From Dipteronia dyeriana (Eukaryota; Streptophyta; Magnoliopsida; Sapindales; Sapindaceae), in the NCBI GenBank assembly GCA_032871835.1, contig CM065296.1:15950001-16014000 (forward strand): DNA of 64,000 bases, read 5' to 3'. The notes beneath the pieces are model-generated. The model saw only the letters and a list, made by a program, of their open reading frames with translations. It searched no databases and was not told where the DNA came from. Position 1 is the stretch's first letter. Each line of letters begins with the position of its first letter. Of the stretch, positions 10,057 to 21,626 are shown in pieces. The translations under genes and the position numbers were made by a program.

Positions 10057-12493
10057 TGTTAGGATTATGCTTGATAGCAAGAGTATAATATTGTATTTGA
10101 CAATCTTTTCATATTGATAAAGTGATTTCTAGTTTAACAAATCTTATAGCATTTATAGTTTAATTATTATAATTGTCAAAACTAAATAATCATAAGGTCA
10201 AAAGACTACTAGAAAAGAAGAATTGTTCATACATCTAGATATGTATGAGGTAGGCACAATTCTTTAGTTAGTCTTGAATAATATTCACAACTTAAGATAA
10301 AAGGTTGGGCGTCTTTATCTTGTTAAAGTTGTAGATTCTTTTGCTAGCATTTGAGTGAGATCAAATGTGTTATGATTAGTCTAAAATCTTCAGAGTTTGG
10401 TGTCTTTGGGCAAAAGAATCTAGTGCATTGGGTATATTGAATATGATCACAATGAAATACTTTACCTAGAGCCGTCAATAGATAAAAGTTTTTCAATTGA
10501 AGACAATCGGAGAGTCTATCTCAATCCTGACATAAATGATGGACTTATGGTTGCAAGTATTATCATTAGAGCTATCAATGAGTACGATTATATTGCATAG
10601 TCTTTCCTAGATAGTTTGGTGGTATCCATTTGTTAATCGATAAAGAACTTCATTTGTAGATATGGACATCGTGGCTCCATTTATTAAATGAGAGTATAAT
10701 ATCATCATATGGATGTTTTGAGGTATTGGATATTAAATCTTAACATTAAGTTTTCAATAGTGTCTACTTAAACATGGCTTCTGGACAAGTCAAAATATCC
10801 AAGTTCAAAATGTGGTCATATGAGTAAATATGGTAACTTGGAGATCTATAGGCGGTCTTTGAGCTCTTGGCGATTAATGGTATTCTTCACGAGGATACAC
10901 TTTCTCCAATAAGGTTGTCTAGGGTATGAATGAGTAACATCAACTTATTCTATCTTTATTTGAGAGTTCAATTTTAGTTATTTAGTGGAATGAACTAAAA
11001 TTAAATAGATCGGACCTAAGTGAATCATTTGTTGATTGTGATTGGGTTGTGTCTACTGGAGCTTAAATTTAGATAGTCCGTCAAGATCCCCAATCCACAC
11101 GAACTTGCATGGATCACTTGATATATTCTACCGGACAAATTTAGGGGTCAATCTAGAATTGTATGAAGGCATGTGAACTTGTTTCTTTTTGTAAGAATAG
11201 GTCTAGTTCACATGTGGACTTTTTATTAAGGTCCAATGGATTTAATAAAATAAGAAAAATAATATATGGCCCATATACATGTGTTGGGCGGCAAGGCTAT
11301 TAAGAATAGCTTGAATTATATTATTTTTATTTTATTATTTAATTAAATGGAAATTAATTAATCTGTTGACTAATTTATTATTTAATTAAAAGGCAAAATA
11401 TTTTTCCTAAGAGGAGATGGTCTCCTAAAATTATACTATTGTTTGTAGTGTAATTAATATTAAAGACTATATTTGATAAGTAGATAAATAAAATGAGTTA
11501 TTTATCTAACCAAATTAGGAAGCCTTTAATATGGTTACAAATACACTATTGAGTTGGACTAGGAGTCTTGGTCTTAGGATAGAATTCCTTTTTGAAAAGG
11601 ATTCTTAACCACCAAGTAAATCTATCTAAGGAAAGGATTCTTAACTACCAAGTAATCCTTCTTAGGAAAATAATTAAATCTCCTAATTATATTCTTGTGA
11701 ATTTCGGCCAGCTCATAAATTTATATAAGAGGATAGAATTCCTTTTAGAAAAGGATTCTTAACTACCTAATAAATCCACATAAGAAAAGGATTCTTGCCA
11801 ACCAAGTAAATCATTTTAAGGAAAGGATTTGTGATCCTATATTTATATCCTTGTGAATTTCAGCCAGCCTTATGATTTTTAGAGTGAAAATTTCAGCCAA
11901 CCTAAGAGTTTTCTAAGAGAGAATTTTTCTTGGCAAGAGAGAATTTTGAGAGAGAAAATTTGGTATTTTACTCTAGACAAAATTCAATCAACTCTAAGAC
12001 ATAGGGTGTGGAATTCGGCCAAGTAGAAAATAGAATAAAGAAAAAGTGAATGTTTTTTTTTCCGATAGTGCACTAGTATCCTTTACATCAAAAGGGCTTT
12101 TTTGTACAATATGGAATCAAGGTTCACGTGAGTTTCAATCAAATTGATTGATAGTTCAAAAGTGTCTGGACGCTCTTGATTTTTCTCTTGTAGGAGATTT
12201 GTAACTAACAAAGAAGAAGATTTTGTTTGTTTCCATCCTCAGGTATACAATTTAAAGAAAAGGAGCCCACACTCTAAGGTTATTCATGTTGTGATTGGAT
12301 TGGAAGATCTTACGGATTCAATTCGACGCTAGTTCAATTGTCATGAAAAAAAGGTACGATACTTTATATATACATCAATTAATCTGGGGTTAAGGTTCTC
12401 GTTGCATAAAAGTGATTTTTTTTTATATACGCAAACCCTAATTTTCTAATTTGCTCACGCTTCCATTGTGTTTTGAACCATTTTTTTCCTGCT
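10057..12493 (+). repeat. A1 3' LTR
   Basis: It is a direct copy of 2750-5160, starting TGTTAGGATTATGC. The last bases read cctgct where the 5' LTR has cctaca, so its terminal CA has eroded. The target duplication ggaac follows at 12494. Scattered substitutions against the 5' LTR show that the insertion is not recent. Confidence 0.92.
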
Positions 12494-12498
12494 GGAAC
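12494..12498. repeat. Target-site duplication of A1, right copy (ggaac)
   Basis: It matches 2745-2749 and is the first part of the resumed CopC RNase H sequence. Confidence 0.85.
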
Positions 12499-13453
12499 AA
12501 CTTCCGGATCAGTCAAGAACTTACAGTGCCAAACAACCACTTTAACTGCTTCATAAGCTGCTACATATTTGGCTTCCATGGTTTAGTCAGAAATACATGA
12601 TTACTTAACACTCCTCCATACTATGGCTCCACCACCAAGGGTAAAAATTGATCAAATTGTGGATTTTATTGAATTCCTGTCTGACTGAAAATCAAAGTCT
12701 ATATATCCTAATGGGATCAAATCCTGTCCTGAATATACTAGCATATAGTTTCTCGTTCTCCGAAGATACTTGAGAATGACCTTTACTGCAACCCAATAAT
12801 CCAATCCTGGGTTGGACTGAAACCTACTGGCTACTCCCACTTTGAAGTAGATAACAGGTCTCGTGCATAACATATCATACGTAAGACTGCCTACTATAGG
12901 CACATAGGGAACATGTCTCATATGCTCAACTTCTTGAGGTGTCTTAAGACATTGTTCCTTAGACAAGTGAGGTCTATGCCTAGAAGGTAAGTTACCTTTC
13001 ATGGAGTTCTGGATCAAAAAATGAACAAGTACCTTATCGATATAAGGTGCCTGAGACAATGCTAAGAGTTTGATCTTCTGATCCCTAATTTATTAGATCC
13101 CTAGAACATAACTCGCCTCTCTCAAATCTTTTATTTGAATTGGCTAGCTAGCCAGCACTTTACTTCATATAATAACTCTACGTCATTCTCAATGAGTAGG
13201 ATATCATCAACGTATAGAACTAAGAAAAATAATTCTTATCAATGATTCGCTTGTAAACACAAGGCTCATCGATGTTTTGCTTAAAGCCATAGGTTTTGAT
13301 AGCATTGTCAAACCTAATGTTCAAAGACCTAGATGCTTGTTTCAATCTGAAAATGGACCTTTACAGCTTGCAAACCTTTCACTCTTGACACTGGGACATG
13401 AATCCTTCTGGTTGCATCATATAGATTCTTTCATCAAGATAGCCATAAGGATA
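12499..13453 (-). pseudogene. CopC reverse transcriptase and RNase H N-terminal half
   Basis: Read on the minus strand from 13453 leftward: the end of the RT fingers/palm (YLDERIYMMQPEGF-like, about 13400-13450), LKQASRS at about 13330, the YVDD-type region at about 13220, then SQAPYIDKVL, a GSLTYDMLCTRPV block, RRTRNYMLVY and the RNase H start MEAKYVAAYEAV (about 12580). Stops and frameshifts break it in several places, for example just after the 12652 end. It continues on the far side of A1 at 2744. It is cut at its upstream end by an abrupt join to TatD, so the integrase, gag and 5' LTR are missing. Confidence 0.85.
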
Positions 13454-13854
13454 TGGTCGGCTGACAAACAGAACCACTGTAAGTACTGCGAGTTCTATGA
13501 GGATGTGGGACACAACACGCAAGAGTGGTACAGCCTTCGCAACCAGATCGAAGGACCAGTAAGAGGAGGCAATTTGGTTGAATTCCTATAGTAGGTCCAT
13601 GATAGCATTCAGATAGGGAAGAATGTACAAGCAAAAATCGAGGAAGCAAAAGAAAGAAGGAAAGAGAAAGGGAAGGATCAGATGCAACAGATCCAAGTAG
13701 TCCACACCATCAACGGAGGCCCCACACTAGTAGGAACTTCCAATAACTCCATAAAGAATCACGCTAGGAAGGTACTCCGGCTCGACGCAGGCTAGGTTTG
13801 TTCTCAGGACTGTCTAAGGGTTACCTGGACCTTCTCACTCAACCTAGATCATAT
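13454..13854 (+). pseudogene. TatD gag C-terminal end with zinc finger
   Basis: The frame at about 13465-13590 reads CKYCEFYEDVGHNTQEWYSL, a Tat-type Gag zinc finger in which the last cysteine is replaced by tryptophan, followed by NQIEGPVRGGNLVEFL and a stop at 13589. Past the stop, a lysine/glutamate-rich stretch (13615-13690) and a linker lead to the protease. The nucleocapsid would bind element RNA; this copy cannot. Confidence 0.75.
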
Positions 13855-14288
13855 TCACTGAAGAAGATGTTTACAACACGGTGCAACCCTATGATGACAC
13901 CGTGGTCGTTACAGTGCAAATAGCAAATTGCCTAGTCCATCGCATTCTTATCGATATCCGAAGCAGTGTCGATATCCTTTTTAAGGATGCATTCAAAAAG
14001 TTTAACCTGAAACACCATTTCCACAACAACTATAACATGCCTCTTTATGGGTTCTGTAGGAACTCATTGGTACCTACCGGATCGATGATCCTACCAGTTA
14101 TAGTTGAGCAAGTGCCTCTCCAGCAGATACTCATGATATATTTCGTTGTGGTCGATACCCCATCTGCCTACAACGCTATCCAAGCAAAGCCCTTTCTGTC
14201 AACAATCAAGGGATTGCTATCTATCTACAGTAATGTCCTAAGGTTCTTAATAGGTGACAAGATAGGAGATGTGATAGGTGACCAATAA
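13855..14288 (+). pseudogene. TatD aspartic protease remnant
   Basis: The frame reads FTEEDVY, then TVVVTVQIANCLVHRILIDI and RSSVDILFKDAF, the retropepsin region of Tat elements. The catalytic D-N/S/T-G reads D-I-R, so catalysis is lost even though the frame is open. A flap-like region and the QAKPFLSTIKGLLS block follow (family pattern 'GRPFL/RPTL..I'). The frame ends at 14286. From 14289 to 14639 is a poorly conserved linker, with acidic residues in frame, leading to the RT. Confidence 0.75.
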
Positions 14289-14639
14289 TTAGCACGCAAG
14301 TGTTATGCAGTGTCTACTAACCCAGCGGCAAAGGCCAAGCAGTGTGCACAAGTGACAGTCATGCAAGTCTTGGAGTTACTAGGAGATTACCATTATAACC
14401 TAGGTATGGCAAAGGGGTCAAAGGTGACCAAGGAGGAGCTCGGGGTAGAGGTTCTAGTTGAGGGATAAATAGAAGAAGAAGAGAGAGGGTGGGCCAGCGA
14501 GTGCCCTATAGTAGAGCTAGAAGATGAATCTTTTAGAGGTGATGATCTTTTGGAGGTGGTGAAGATATGAACCACATTGGAAAGGGAAGTGAAGGAAGGT
14601 TTAATAAGAATCCTTCAAGAATTTAGCGATATATTTTCC

Positions 14640-16070
14640 TAGAGTCACAATGAGATGCCTATAATCCCGCTTACTTTGGAAACCCACAGGTTGGTAGTTG
14701 ATGCTACATTCAAGCCGATCAAACAGAAGCAGCGACATTTTAACTCAAAAGAATGTCGCGGTGCAAGAAGAGGTGGAAAAGCTTCTAAAGATCAAATTCA
14801 TCAGGGAATCCATTTACCCAAAGTGATCGCCTACGTAGTCATGGTGACCAAGGCAAAAGGGAAGTGGCATATGTGTGTTGAATACACATATCTCGACCGT
14901 ATATGCTCGAATGGCAATTTCCTGTTGCAGAAGATTGATCAGCTGGTAGATTCGACTATCGGGAACAAGCTCCTAAGATTTATTGATGCCTTTTCGGGAT
15001 ATAATCAGATCATGATGCACCCCGTTGACTAGGACAAGAACAGTTTTACCATTGGACAAGGACTTTACTCCTACAAGGTAATGTCGTATTTTCTTCAAAG
15101 CGTAGGTGCTACTTACCAGTGGCTAGTGAACAGGTTGTTCAATGAGAAAAGAGGAAAGATTATGGAGGTATACATAAACAATAAGATCACCAAGTCCTAT
15201 TTAGCTGATCAGCACGATGACCATATGTGGCGGACCTTTTAGGTGATCAAGAAAACTGGATGTTGTTAAATCCTGTAAAATACGCCTTCAGAGTACTGGC
15301 GGGAACGTTCTGTAGATTTATGGTACATAAGAGAGGGATTGAAGCCAATCCGAAAAAGATTCAGGCCACCATTGACCTCGAATCTCCTACTTCTCTTAAG
15401 CAGGGGCTAGGTCTAACCAACCGAATAGTAGCCCTCAACCGTTTCATATCGCGATCTACAAATACGTGTATTTCTTTTTTATGGCCATTAATCATGGGAA
15501 AAATATAAAAATGGTACCGAAACAACGAGCTGGCCTTCCATTCTTTGAAGGAGTATCTAACTAGCCCTCTGGTACTAGTTAAGCCTATACTGGGTGAGGA
15601 GTCAAAATTATACCTGGCAATATCAGAGACCACGAATAGTGGAGCCCTGGTGTAAGAGTGTGGAGATGGAGTCCAGAGACCCATCTACAATGTGAGTCAT
15701 GCCTTAACCAAGCTAGGGAAGAACTATACACTCATGGAGAAGCCCATTTTCACACTCATGACCACAGTTAGAAAGCTTATTCCTTAGCACCAAGATCATT
15801 TGATTACGACACTCACCGATCAATCGTTGAGGCAATTCCTTCATAGACTAGATGTGTCAGGGTGATTGGTGTTATGGGCTCTAAAACTTGCCCAGTACGA
15901 TATCAGGTACAAAGCTAAAACCACCATCAAAGCCCAAGCTTTTATTGACTTCATGGCAGAGTTCAGCATGGGGTCCGATCTCGATACCAACCATAGCTCA
16001 GATTTGGTCCCCCATCCTGAAAAGGGACATGTAGAATGGCTTACTGATCACAAAGTAGAGCAGGGATAGT
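14640..16070 (+). pseudogene. TatD reverse transcriptase and RNase H
   Basis: RT motifs in order: VVMVTKAKGKWHMCVEYTYL (about 14835-14905), KIDQLVDSTIGNKLLRFIDA then FSGYNQIMMHPVD (about 14930-15030), and the catalytic box, which reads YINN at about 15170 where YIDD is expected, so both metal-binding aspartates are changed. The thumb region has NRIVALNRFISRSTN. RNase H follows (LYLAISETTNSGALV at about 15610) with a TALAD-like end (AFIDFMAEFS at about 15945). At least seven stops or frameshifts interrupt it. Confidence 0.85.
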
Positions 16071-17400
16071 CTTAACCGATCTAAAGAAAGTTGAGTGATG
16101 CCATTACTTTAGGTTTGAATTTTGCTTTACTAACAACGAGGCTGAGTACGAAGCCTTGCTAGAGGGGATAAGGGTAGCCATGGAGCTAGGCACAGACTTT
16201 CTCCATGTTAAAAAACTGTCAAAGGATCTCGATCAAGCATGCAAGTGCAAAAGGATCGCTGCAGGGTAATGCCTGGCAGAAAGGTACCTCTACCGCAGGG
16301 AAGATCCTTCCCTCTACTAAGATTCCTGCACACTAATGATACAAGATAAGCACTCAAAGAAGTGCACTCAGGGGAATCCGGGAACCATGTATAAGGCGAA
16401 GCTCTATCCTACCAGGTACTTTACATGGGATACTTTTAGCCCACTTTACACCACGATGCAAGAAAATTTGTACGGTCTTGTGAACCTTGCCAGAAGACGG
16501 CTAACCTGAGTCATTTGCCACCTGAGCGACTCTTCTCTATTAGCTTGCCTTATCTATTTGGTATCTGGGTGTATGCCTTATCGGATCACTCCTAACCTTA
16601 CCTGGTCAAGCAAAGCGTGCAATAATAGCTATCGATTACTTTACCAGCTGGGTTTAGGCAAAGTCCCTCTCTTGGATAATAGAGGAGAATACAACCAAGT
16701 TCATCAAAAAGAATGTTGTCTGTTGGTTTAGTAACCCGATCGACATCATCACCAATTTAGGAAAACATTTTGACAATGTGTGATTCAGGGACTTTTATAA
16801 GAACCCGGGGATTAAGTTCCACTTCATATCAATAGCTCATCCTCAGAACAACTGACTGGTCGAGGCCACAAATAAAACAATCAAGAAGCTCCAACAGAAG
16901 AAGGGGAAATGGGCAAATAAGCTCCAAGATGTGTAATGGGCTTCATGAACCACGATGAGGACTGTTAGTGGGGAAACCTTCTACTCGCTAGATTTCAGGG
17001 TAGAAACGGTCCTACCAATCTAGCACAAATTGACTTTCTTCTCGGTTCAACATTTCGAACCAGAAGATAATTAGGCCAAGTTGAGAGCTAACCTGGACCT
17101 TCTAGAAGAGAACCAAGATAGTATAGTGGAGAAGGCTACAGTCTACTAGAGCTAGATTGCCCGATACTTTAACAAATGGGTCAGAGATCAAAACTATAAG
17201 TAGTGGGACTAGGTCCTCAGAAAAGTTACCTAGAATACTCAAAAGAGATCCGATAGGGTACTAGCCTAAAACTGAGAGGGACCTTACTTGATTAAGATGG
17301 TAGTCTGCAGCGGGGCCTACAAGCCTGAAGGCATGGTGAGTGTCTCATTGAACATACCAGGAATGCAGATAATCTCAAGTGGTTTTATCCGTAAAGTCTC
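16071..17400 (+). pseudogene. TatD second RNase H-like domain and integrase remnant
   Basis: FCFTNNEAEYEALLEGIRVA (about 16120-16180) is the start of the extra RNase H-like domain typical of Tat elements. After it, integrase pieces can be followed only by changing frame: a histidine/cysteine zinc-binding region about 16380-16510, the core about 16560-16930, and the C-terminal PYLIKMVVCSGAYKPEGM block at 17282-17335. The frame ends near the tryptophan/asparagine-rich tail about 17390. It is badly decayed. Confidence 0.7.
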
Positions 17401-17559
17401 CTATGGTAATGGTTGGTCACTAAGCAGCACCACTTTGCACTGGTACCACATTGTATTTGTAGCACCTTGAATTTTATCCTATGACGAATTATCAGTAAAG
17501 ATTATTTCTTTCTCCACCAATAAATTCCAGTTTATCCACATTTTTTACATATGATCATC

Positions 17560-17960
17560 ATGGTAGTTGGCCTTGAAATCGGAAAAGTCACTTGGCATTC
17601 TCGATGTCCTAGACAGGGGCCCACCCCTTTCAGGAAGGTCTGATATATAAATGGCATAGTTTCATACCAGACCAAGGAAGCGAACTCTTGGTCCTGGTTG
17701 CTCACCGTAATCCTCAAGACTAGGACAACTAAATGGCACTATTGATGTATTGGAAATAACCCAATCTCTCAAGGTAATATCTAGTACATAAATGGTATAG
17801 CTGCCAACTAGACCGAGGATGTAGACTCATGGCCCTGGTTGCTCGCTGCAATCCTCAAGACCGGGATAGCCAAATGGTACTTCTACTGCCTTGGATGGAA
17901 TGCAATCTCTCCAGGAAGGATCTAGTATGTAAAAGGCATATTTGCCTACCAGGATCATTT
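17560..17960 (+). repeat. TatD 3' region: ~141-bp imperfect tandem repeat
   Basis: 'cctggttgctc' followed by '(a/g)caatcctcaagac' occurs at about 17693 and again at about 17834, 141 bases apart. The accompanying 'caggaaggtctgatat' type segment occurs at about 17632, 17775 and 17915. That is about two and a half to three copies. Tandem repeats in this position are known in Tat elements. The 17401-17559 stretch shows nothing further. Confidence 0.7.
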
Positions 17961-17964
17961 TATT

Positions 17965-18160
17965 CTATGTACCAGGATTCCTAAAACAGGAGTGCTAGGT
18001 ACCATGATACATCTACTTAATTTTTGGCTAAATACTAGGATTCCAAAAACAGGAATGCCAGGTATCCAGATTCACTTGTATGTGTTCTCGCCTAAATACC
18101 AGGGTTCTCTCGTTTGAAAAAGGCAGGTATCATGAATCTCTCATATGGGAAAACTGGTTG
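17965..18160 (+). repeat. TatD 3' region: ~64-bp imperfect tandem repeat
   Basis: Three diverged units start 'taccaggattc', 'tactaggattcc' and 'taccagggttct' at about 17969, 18034 and 18097, each with an 'aaacaggaatgccaggta'-like centre. The 18161-18577 remainder up to the Ath1 LTR is AT-rich with no gene that I can see. Confidence 0.65.
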
Positions 18161-18577
18161 CTAAAGTGATTCTTGTGAAGCTTACCATGATCTATCACCT
18201 AAGTGCTACGAGGTCTTGGAACAGGTTATCAATTGTGTCCTTTATCTATCCTTGATATTCTAAGGGATTTTCATTAACAAATATTTGTTAAGTCAAGTAC
18301 ATGCAAGGGAATTGATCTCAGATCAAGGCTATGATCTCACTAAAACTTGAAGCATGTAGTAGGATGCAACCAGAGAGTTAGAATTGAAGTCAACCAGATA
18401 AAAGAAAAAAGGAATTGCTTCATTAATCAATGAGATAGCCCATCCCCCTTTCACAAGCTACATTAAAAAAAAACCAAGTGAAGTTTTAATAAAAAGAAGA
18501 GAGACAAAAATTGGGATTCGTGCAACGTCCTCCTGGTTGGCCTCCCCTGCTTCTAGTCCATATTCCTAGATGGCCTA

Positions 18578-19946
18578 TGATCGATCTATTTTTATATATG
18601 TTTTTCTCCCCTATTTCCTATGTAATAAGCTTGTCCTTCGAGTATTTTAGGTTATTTAAAAAGTTTATTGAGTATGTGTAGGTCATTTACCTTAAATATG
18701 AGATGTTCGGTGATATTTACAAGGAATAGAGCTTTAAAGAGAAGAAAATGGGCAAAACTATCAACAACCACTTTGTATGTCACTACCCGTGTAGAGCTTC
18801 AACCGCGACATAGCCAGTGGTGCATTCCAGGCGTGTTATCCTTTCCAGCCACTGTCCACACCGTGACCAAGTACCGGTTTTAACGGCTGTCCATGCCACG
18901 TAGTGGTGAGTGTTGCGACTTGTGCATGTGTCCATGCCACGGTACATGGAGCAGTCATGCGCAATCCTTATTTTTTAGGGAAATCTGAAACCTTATTTTA
19001 TAGAGGACCTATAAATATTTCTTATTCTTTTTCTGCAGACTTGTACACACAGTCTTGCTCTGTAAACCATTTCACACAGCTCCCAACCATTATTTTCTTT
19101 TACATAAACACATTACATAAATTTTCTCATCCATCCTACACATCAGAAGATTCAAAGACTAAGAAAATTTCAATCGAAGACTTGAAGAACTCGTTGGGTT
19201 TCAATTATTCTTTCTCTTTTCTTTTTATTTTCATGATGTGTAACTAATCCCATAACTCGAGAATTAATGTGAACCTTTTATGAAATCTCATGTTTGGATT
19301 AATTATTATTTATCAAATCAATTCTTGATTTATTCATTGTGCTTAACTGGTTGACTCCTTATTACTTTTAATTTTCATTTACACCATAGACCAAGGGTGG
19401 ATGTTTATTTGGTATGATTTTACAGTTAAGACTATCTGGGAATTAAGGTTAGAGGTAGACCAAGCCTAATAAGTTTTGTATTTATTTTTTATTTCTTATG
19501 CTTAACGGGTTTCTGATGATTGTTTACACCATATACCGAGGGTGAATAATGGTTAGGAATACGTGACTTATCTCGTGATCATACGGTAATAGTCATATTA
19601 AAGATAAAGAATGAACCCTTGAATTGATTGAATTTTGTTACAAGTTATTTTCATACATTGAGCAGTCATCACTGATAAATGGCAATCAGTGATGACCTAG
19701 TGCTTTCTTTCCATTGATCACGACCAAAAATTCTCAATTGCTTTCTTTATTTTAATTTAATTTAGTTTTTAGTTTTATTCAATCAATAACAATCTTTGGT
19801 TACTTTTAGTTTAACTTTTAGTAGAAATAGTTTTAATCAATAAATTACTTTCCTCATGGGAACAATCCTTATTTGCTGCTATACGTTATCTTCACGATCC
19901 GTGCACTTACGAGTACTATTTTTGTAAACAAGATTTACACACATCA
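18578..19946 (+). repeat. Ath1 5' LTR
   Basis: It starts TGATCGATCTATTTTTATAT, matching the Ath2 LTR start TGATTGGTCATTATTTGTAT, and ends in CA six bases before the PBS. The 3' half (19220-19946) aligns closely with 23010-23768. The 5' half carries fragments like caaccgcgac and caccgtgacc, relatives of the CCGCGGTC motifs in Ath2. Open frames at 18668-18883 and 18903-19247 have no known domain. Confidence 0.85.
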
Positions 19947-19952
19947 AGTTTT

Positions 19953-19970
19953 TGACATCGTTGCTGGGGA
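19953..19970 (+). other. Primer-binding site of Ath1 (degenerate)
   Basis: TGACATCGTTGCTGGGGA lies at the place of TGGCGCCGCTGCCGGGGA in Ath2. The changes G-to-A and C-to-T fit decay of a methylated tRNA-Asp-type PBS. Confidence 0.75.
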
Positions 19971-20119
19971 TTAGTTGAATTTAATGGTTAATTCTAGTTT
20001 TAGTTTTAGTTTTAGTTAGTTAGGTAGTCGAGTCGTTAATTTTTAGATATTTAGTTTTTACTTATTTTTTTTTTCGTAGTTTGCCGTGTGTCAGTCTTTT
20101 GTTTCATGTTTCAACTGTG

Positions 20120-21626
20120 AATGCAAGGTAGAAGAACTCTTCAAGGAGAATTACTACTGTTGAATGACAACATCAATCATATCAAACAAGAAACAATGGC
20201 AGGTAATGAGAATGAAAATCACATCATCCAGTAGGATTCAATGGAACCAGTTCTTCTGGTTGAACCTGTGAAGACCATGAAGGATTGTAGTAGGCCGATT
20301 ATTGATAATCACCTTTATGTATTGCACCAAATGAGGCGACAAGAAAATAAGAGCTCAAGAGTTTCCATTACAATTTGTTGCCCTCTTTCGATGGACTGTC
20401 GAATGAATATGTGCTTAAATTCCTCACAAAATTCTACGCAGCAGTTGAAACTTTTCCAAAACAATAGGGTGACATAGAAGACTGACTGCGTATGAAGTAT
20501 ATCCGGCATGCTCTGAAGGAAAAGGCAAAGACATGGCTCTTTAATATGCCTCCAGCTTCACTAAGAACATAGGATAAGGTGGTAGAGAAGCTCACCGACT
20601 AGTACTATCTCCCCAGAAGACCAGTTAGATCAGATCCAAGATTACTAATTTCTTCCAGGGGGACTAAGAAACATTCCATGAAACATGAGAGCTTTACAAG
20701 ATGCTTCTTTTTGACTGTCCTTAGCAGAGTATCAAGATCACCATCTCTTTCAATGGTTCTATGATGGACTAAATGATGCCTCAACAATCCTGGTTAATAA
20801 TTCTTGTTGTCTTATCAATGAATGATAAGATTCCGAATGAGTTGCATTTGATCAAAAGTATCCAATAATTCTCATGAAAAGAGTTCTAGGAGAAGGAAGG
20901 GGATTTATGAGGTAGATGATAACACAGAAAACTCAATGCAAATGGCTCAAAAGCAAAAGTCCATCGAGTCATTTGTCAACCAGGTGGGACAATTGAGAGT
21001 GACGCGATACATGAGATATGAACAACTAGGGTATGATGTTGATTGCCAAATAGGAGGCCCTGATACAAAAAAAGCTCGAGCTATGAATAATTTCAATCAA
21101 AGACCTCGAAATGATCCATTCTCAAACAAGTACAATCTGGGTAGGAGAAACCATCCCAATTTCTCCTGGACCAACAATCAGAGCACATGGAACCAATGGA
21201 GAAACAACAACAACAACAACTATGGCCAAATACAATATAATGTCAGCACTCAGTAGAATATGGAATACCAACCTAAGAACTTATCATTGGAGGATACAAT
21301 GAAGCAATTCATTCAAAATAAGGATCAAAGAATGAATCAACAAGACATAAGGTTACAAGACATGCACCTGGATAGTAATGTCAGGTTTAAGAACAAAGAG
21401 GCTTCGATGATGAAAAAGGATATGCAAATTGGACACAGAGGGAAACTGCTCAAAAGAAATAACCAGGAAAGTTCCCAAGCCATACCGAGCAAGCAAAGGC
21501 AATGATAGTTCTCTGGAATGGTAAGGTATTAATTAATGATAGACCTGTTGAACTTTCTAATAAATCTACTATTAGTAGCCAAATTTTGCAAGGGTTCAAA
21601 GGGAAATTTTCCTCTAAATAGCAACT
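20120..21626 (+). pseudogene. Ath1 gag
   Basis: The ATG at 20120 starts MQGRRTLQGELLLLNDN, matching Ath2 MQGRRSLQGELMSLNDN at 23944. Later parts include KTMKDCSRPIIDNHLYVL, a frameshifted central Gag domain, FVNQVGQLR and the Athila zinc-poor tail NNFNQRPRNDPFSNKYNLG with an asparagine run (about 21070-21230). Several stops and frameshifts are present. The sequence ends where the TatG LTR begins, within the region before the protease. Confidence 0.8.

Larger units (their letters stand above)
2750..12493 (+). mobile_element. A1: full-length, decayed Ty1/copia element of family A
   Basis: Two direct LTRs (2750-5160 and 10057-12493) enclose a PBS, a long leader, gag and pol in the order protease remnant, integrase, reverse transcriptase, RNase H, then a polypurine tract. 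This order is that of Ty1/copia, and the pol sequence looks Tork/TAR-like. The TSD ggaac flanks it. The reading frames contain many stops, and about 300 bases of gag are deleted near 6880 relative to A2. It sits inside the RNase H of CopC. It cannot code for its own movement. Confidence 0.95.
13454..18577 (+). mobile_element. TatD: 5'-truncated Tat-type Ty3/gypsy element
   Basis: The remnant runs from the gag zinc finger through protease, RT, RNase H, a second RNase H-like domain and integrase to a repeat-rich 3' region. The gypsy domain order and the extra RNase H-like block with EAEYEALLEGIRVAMELG suggest the Tat (Ogre/Retand) lineage. There is no 5' LTR or PBS; the left edge is an abrupt join to CopC. 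The right edge is the start of the Ath1 LTR, so TatD may continue beyond Ath1 outside the window. Confidence 0.85.
18578..21626 (+). mobile_element. Ath1: Athila-type gypsy, LTR plus gag only
   Basis: A 1.37-kb LTR (18578-19946), a degenerate tRNA-Asp-type PBS and an Athila gag are followed at 21627 by the LTR start of TatG. The rest of Ath1 probably lies beyond TatG to the right of the window. Its LTR and gag align with Ath2 but are more decayed, so it looks older. Confidence 0.8.

Noticed and set aside
18668..19247. Two open frames after TatD as possible host genes
   Set aside because: They fall in the Ath1 LTR and have no recognisable domain; the 5' part of the Ath2 LTR shows no equivalent protein.
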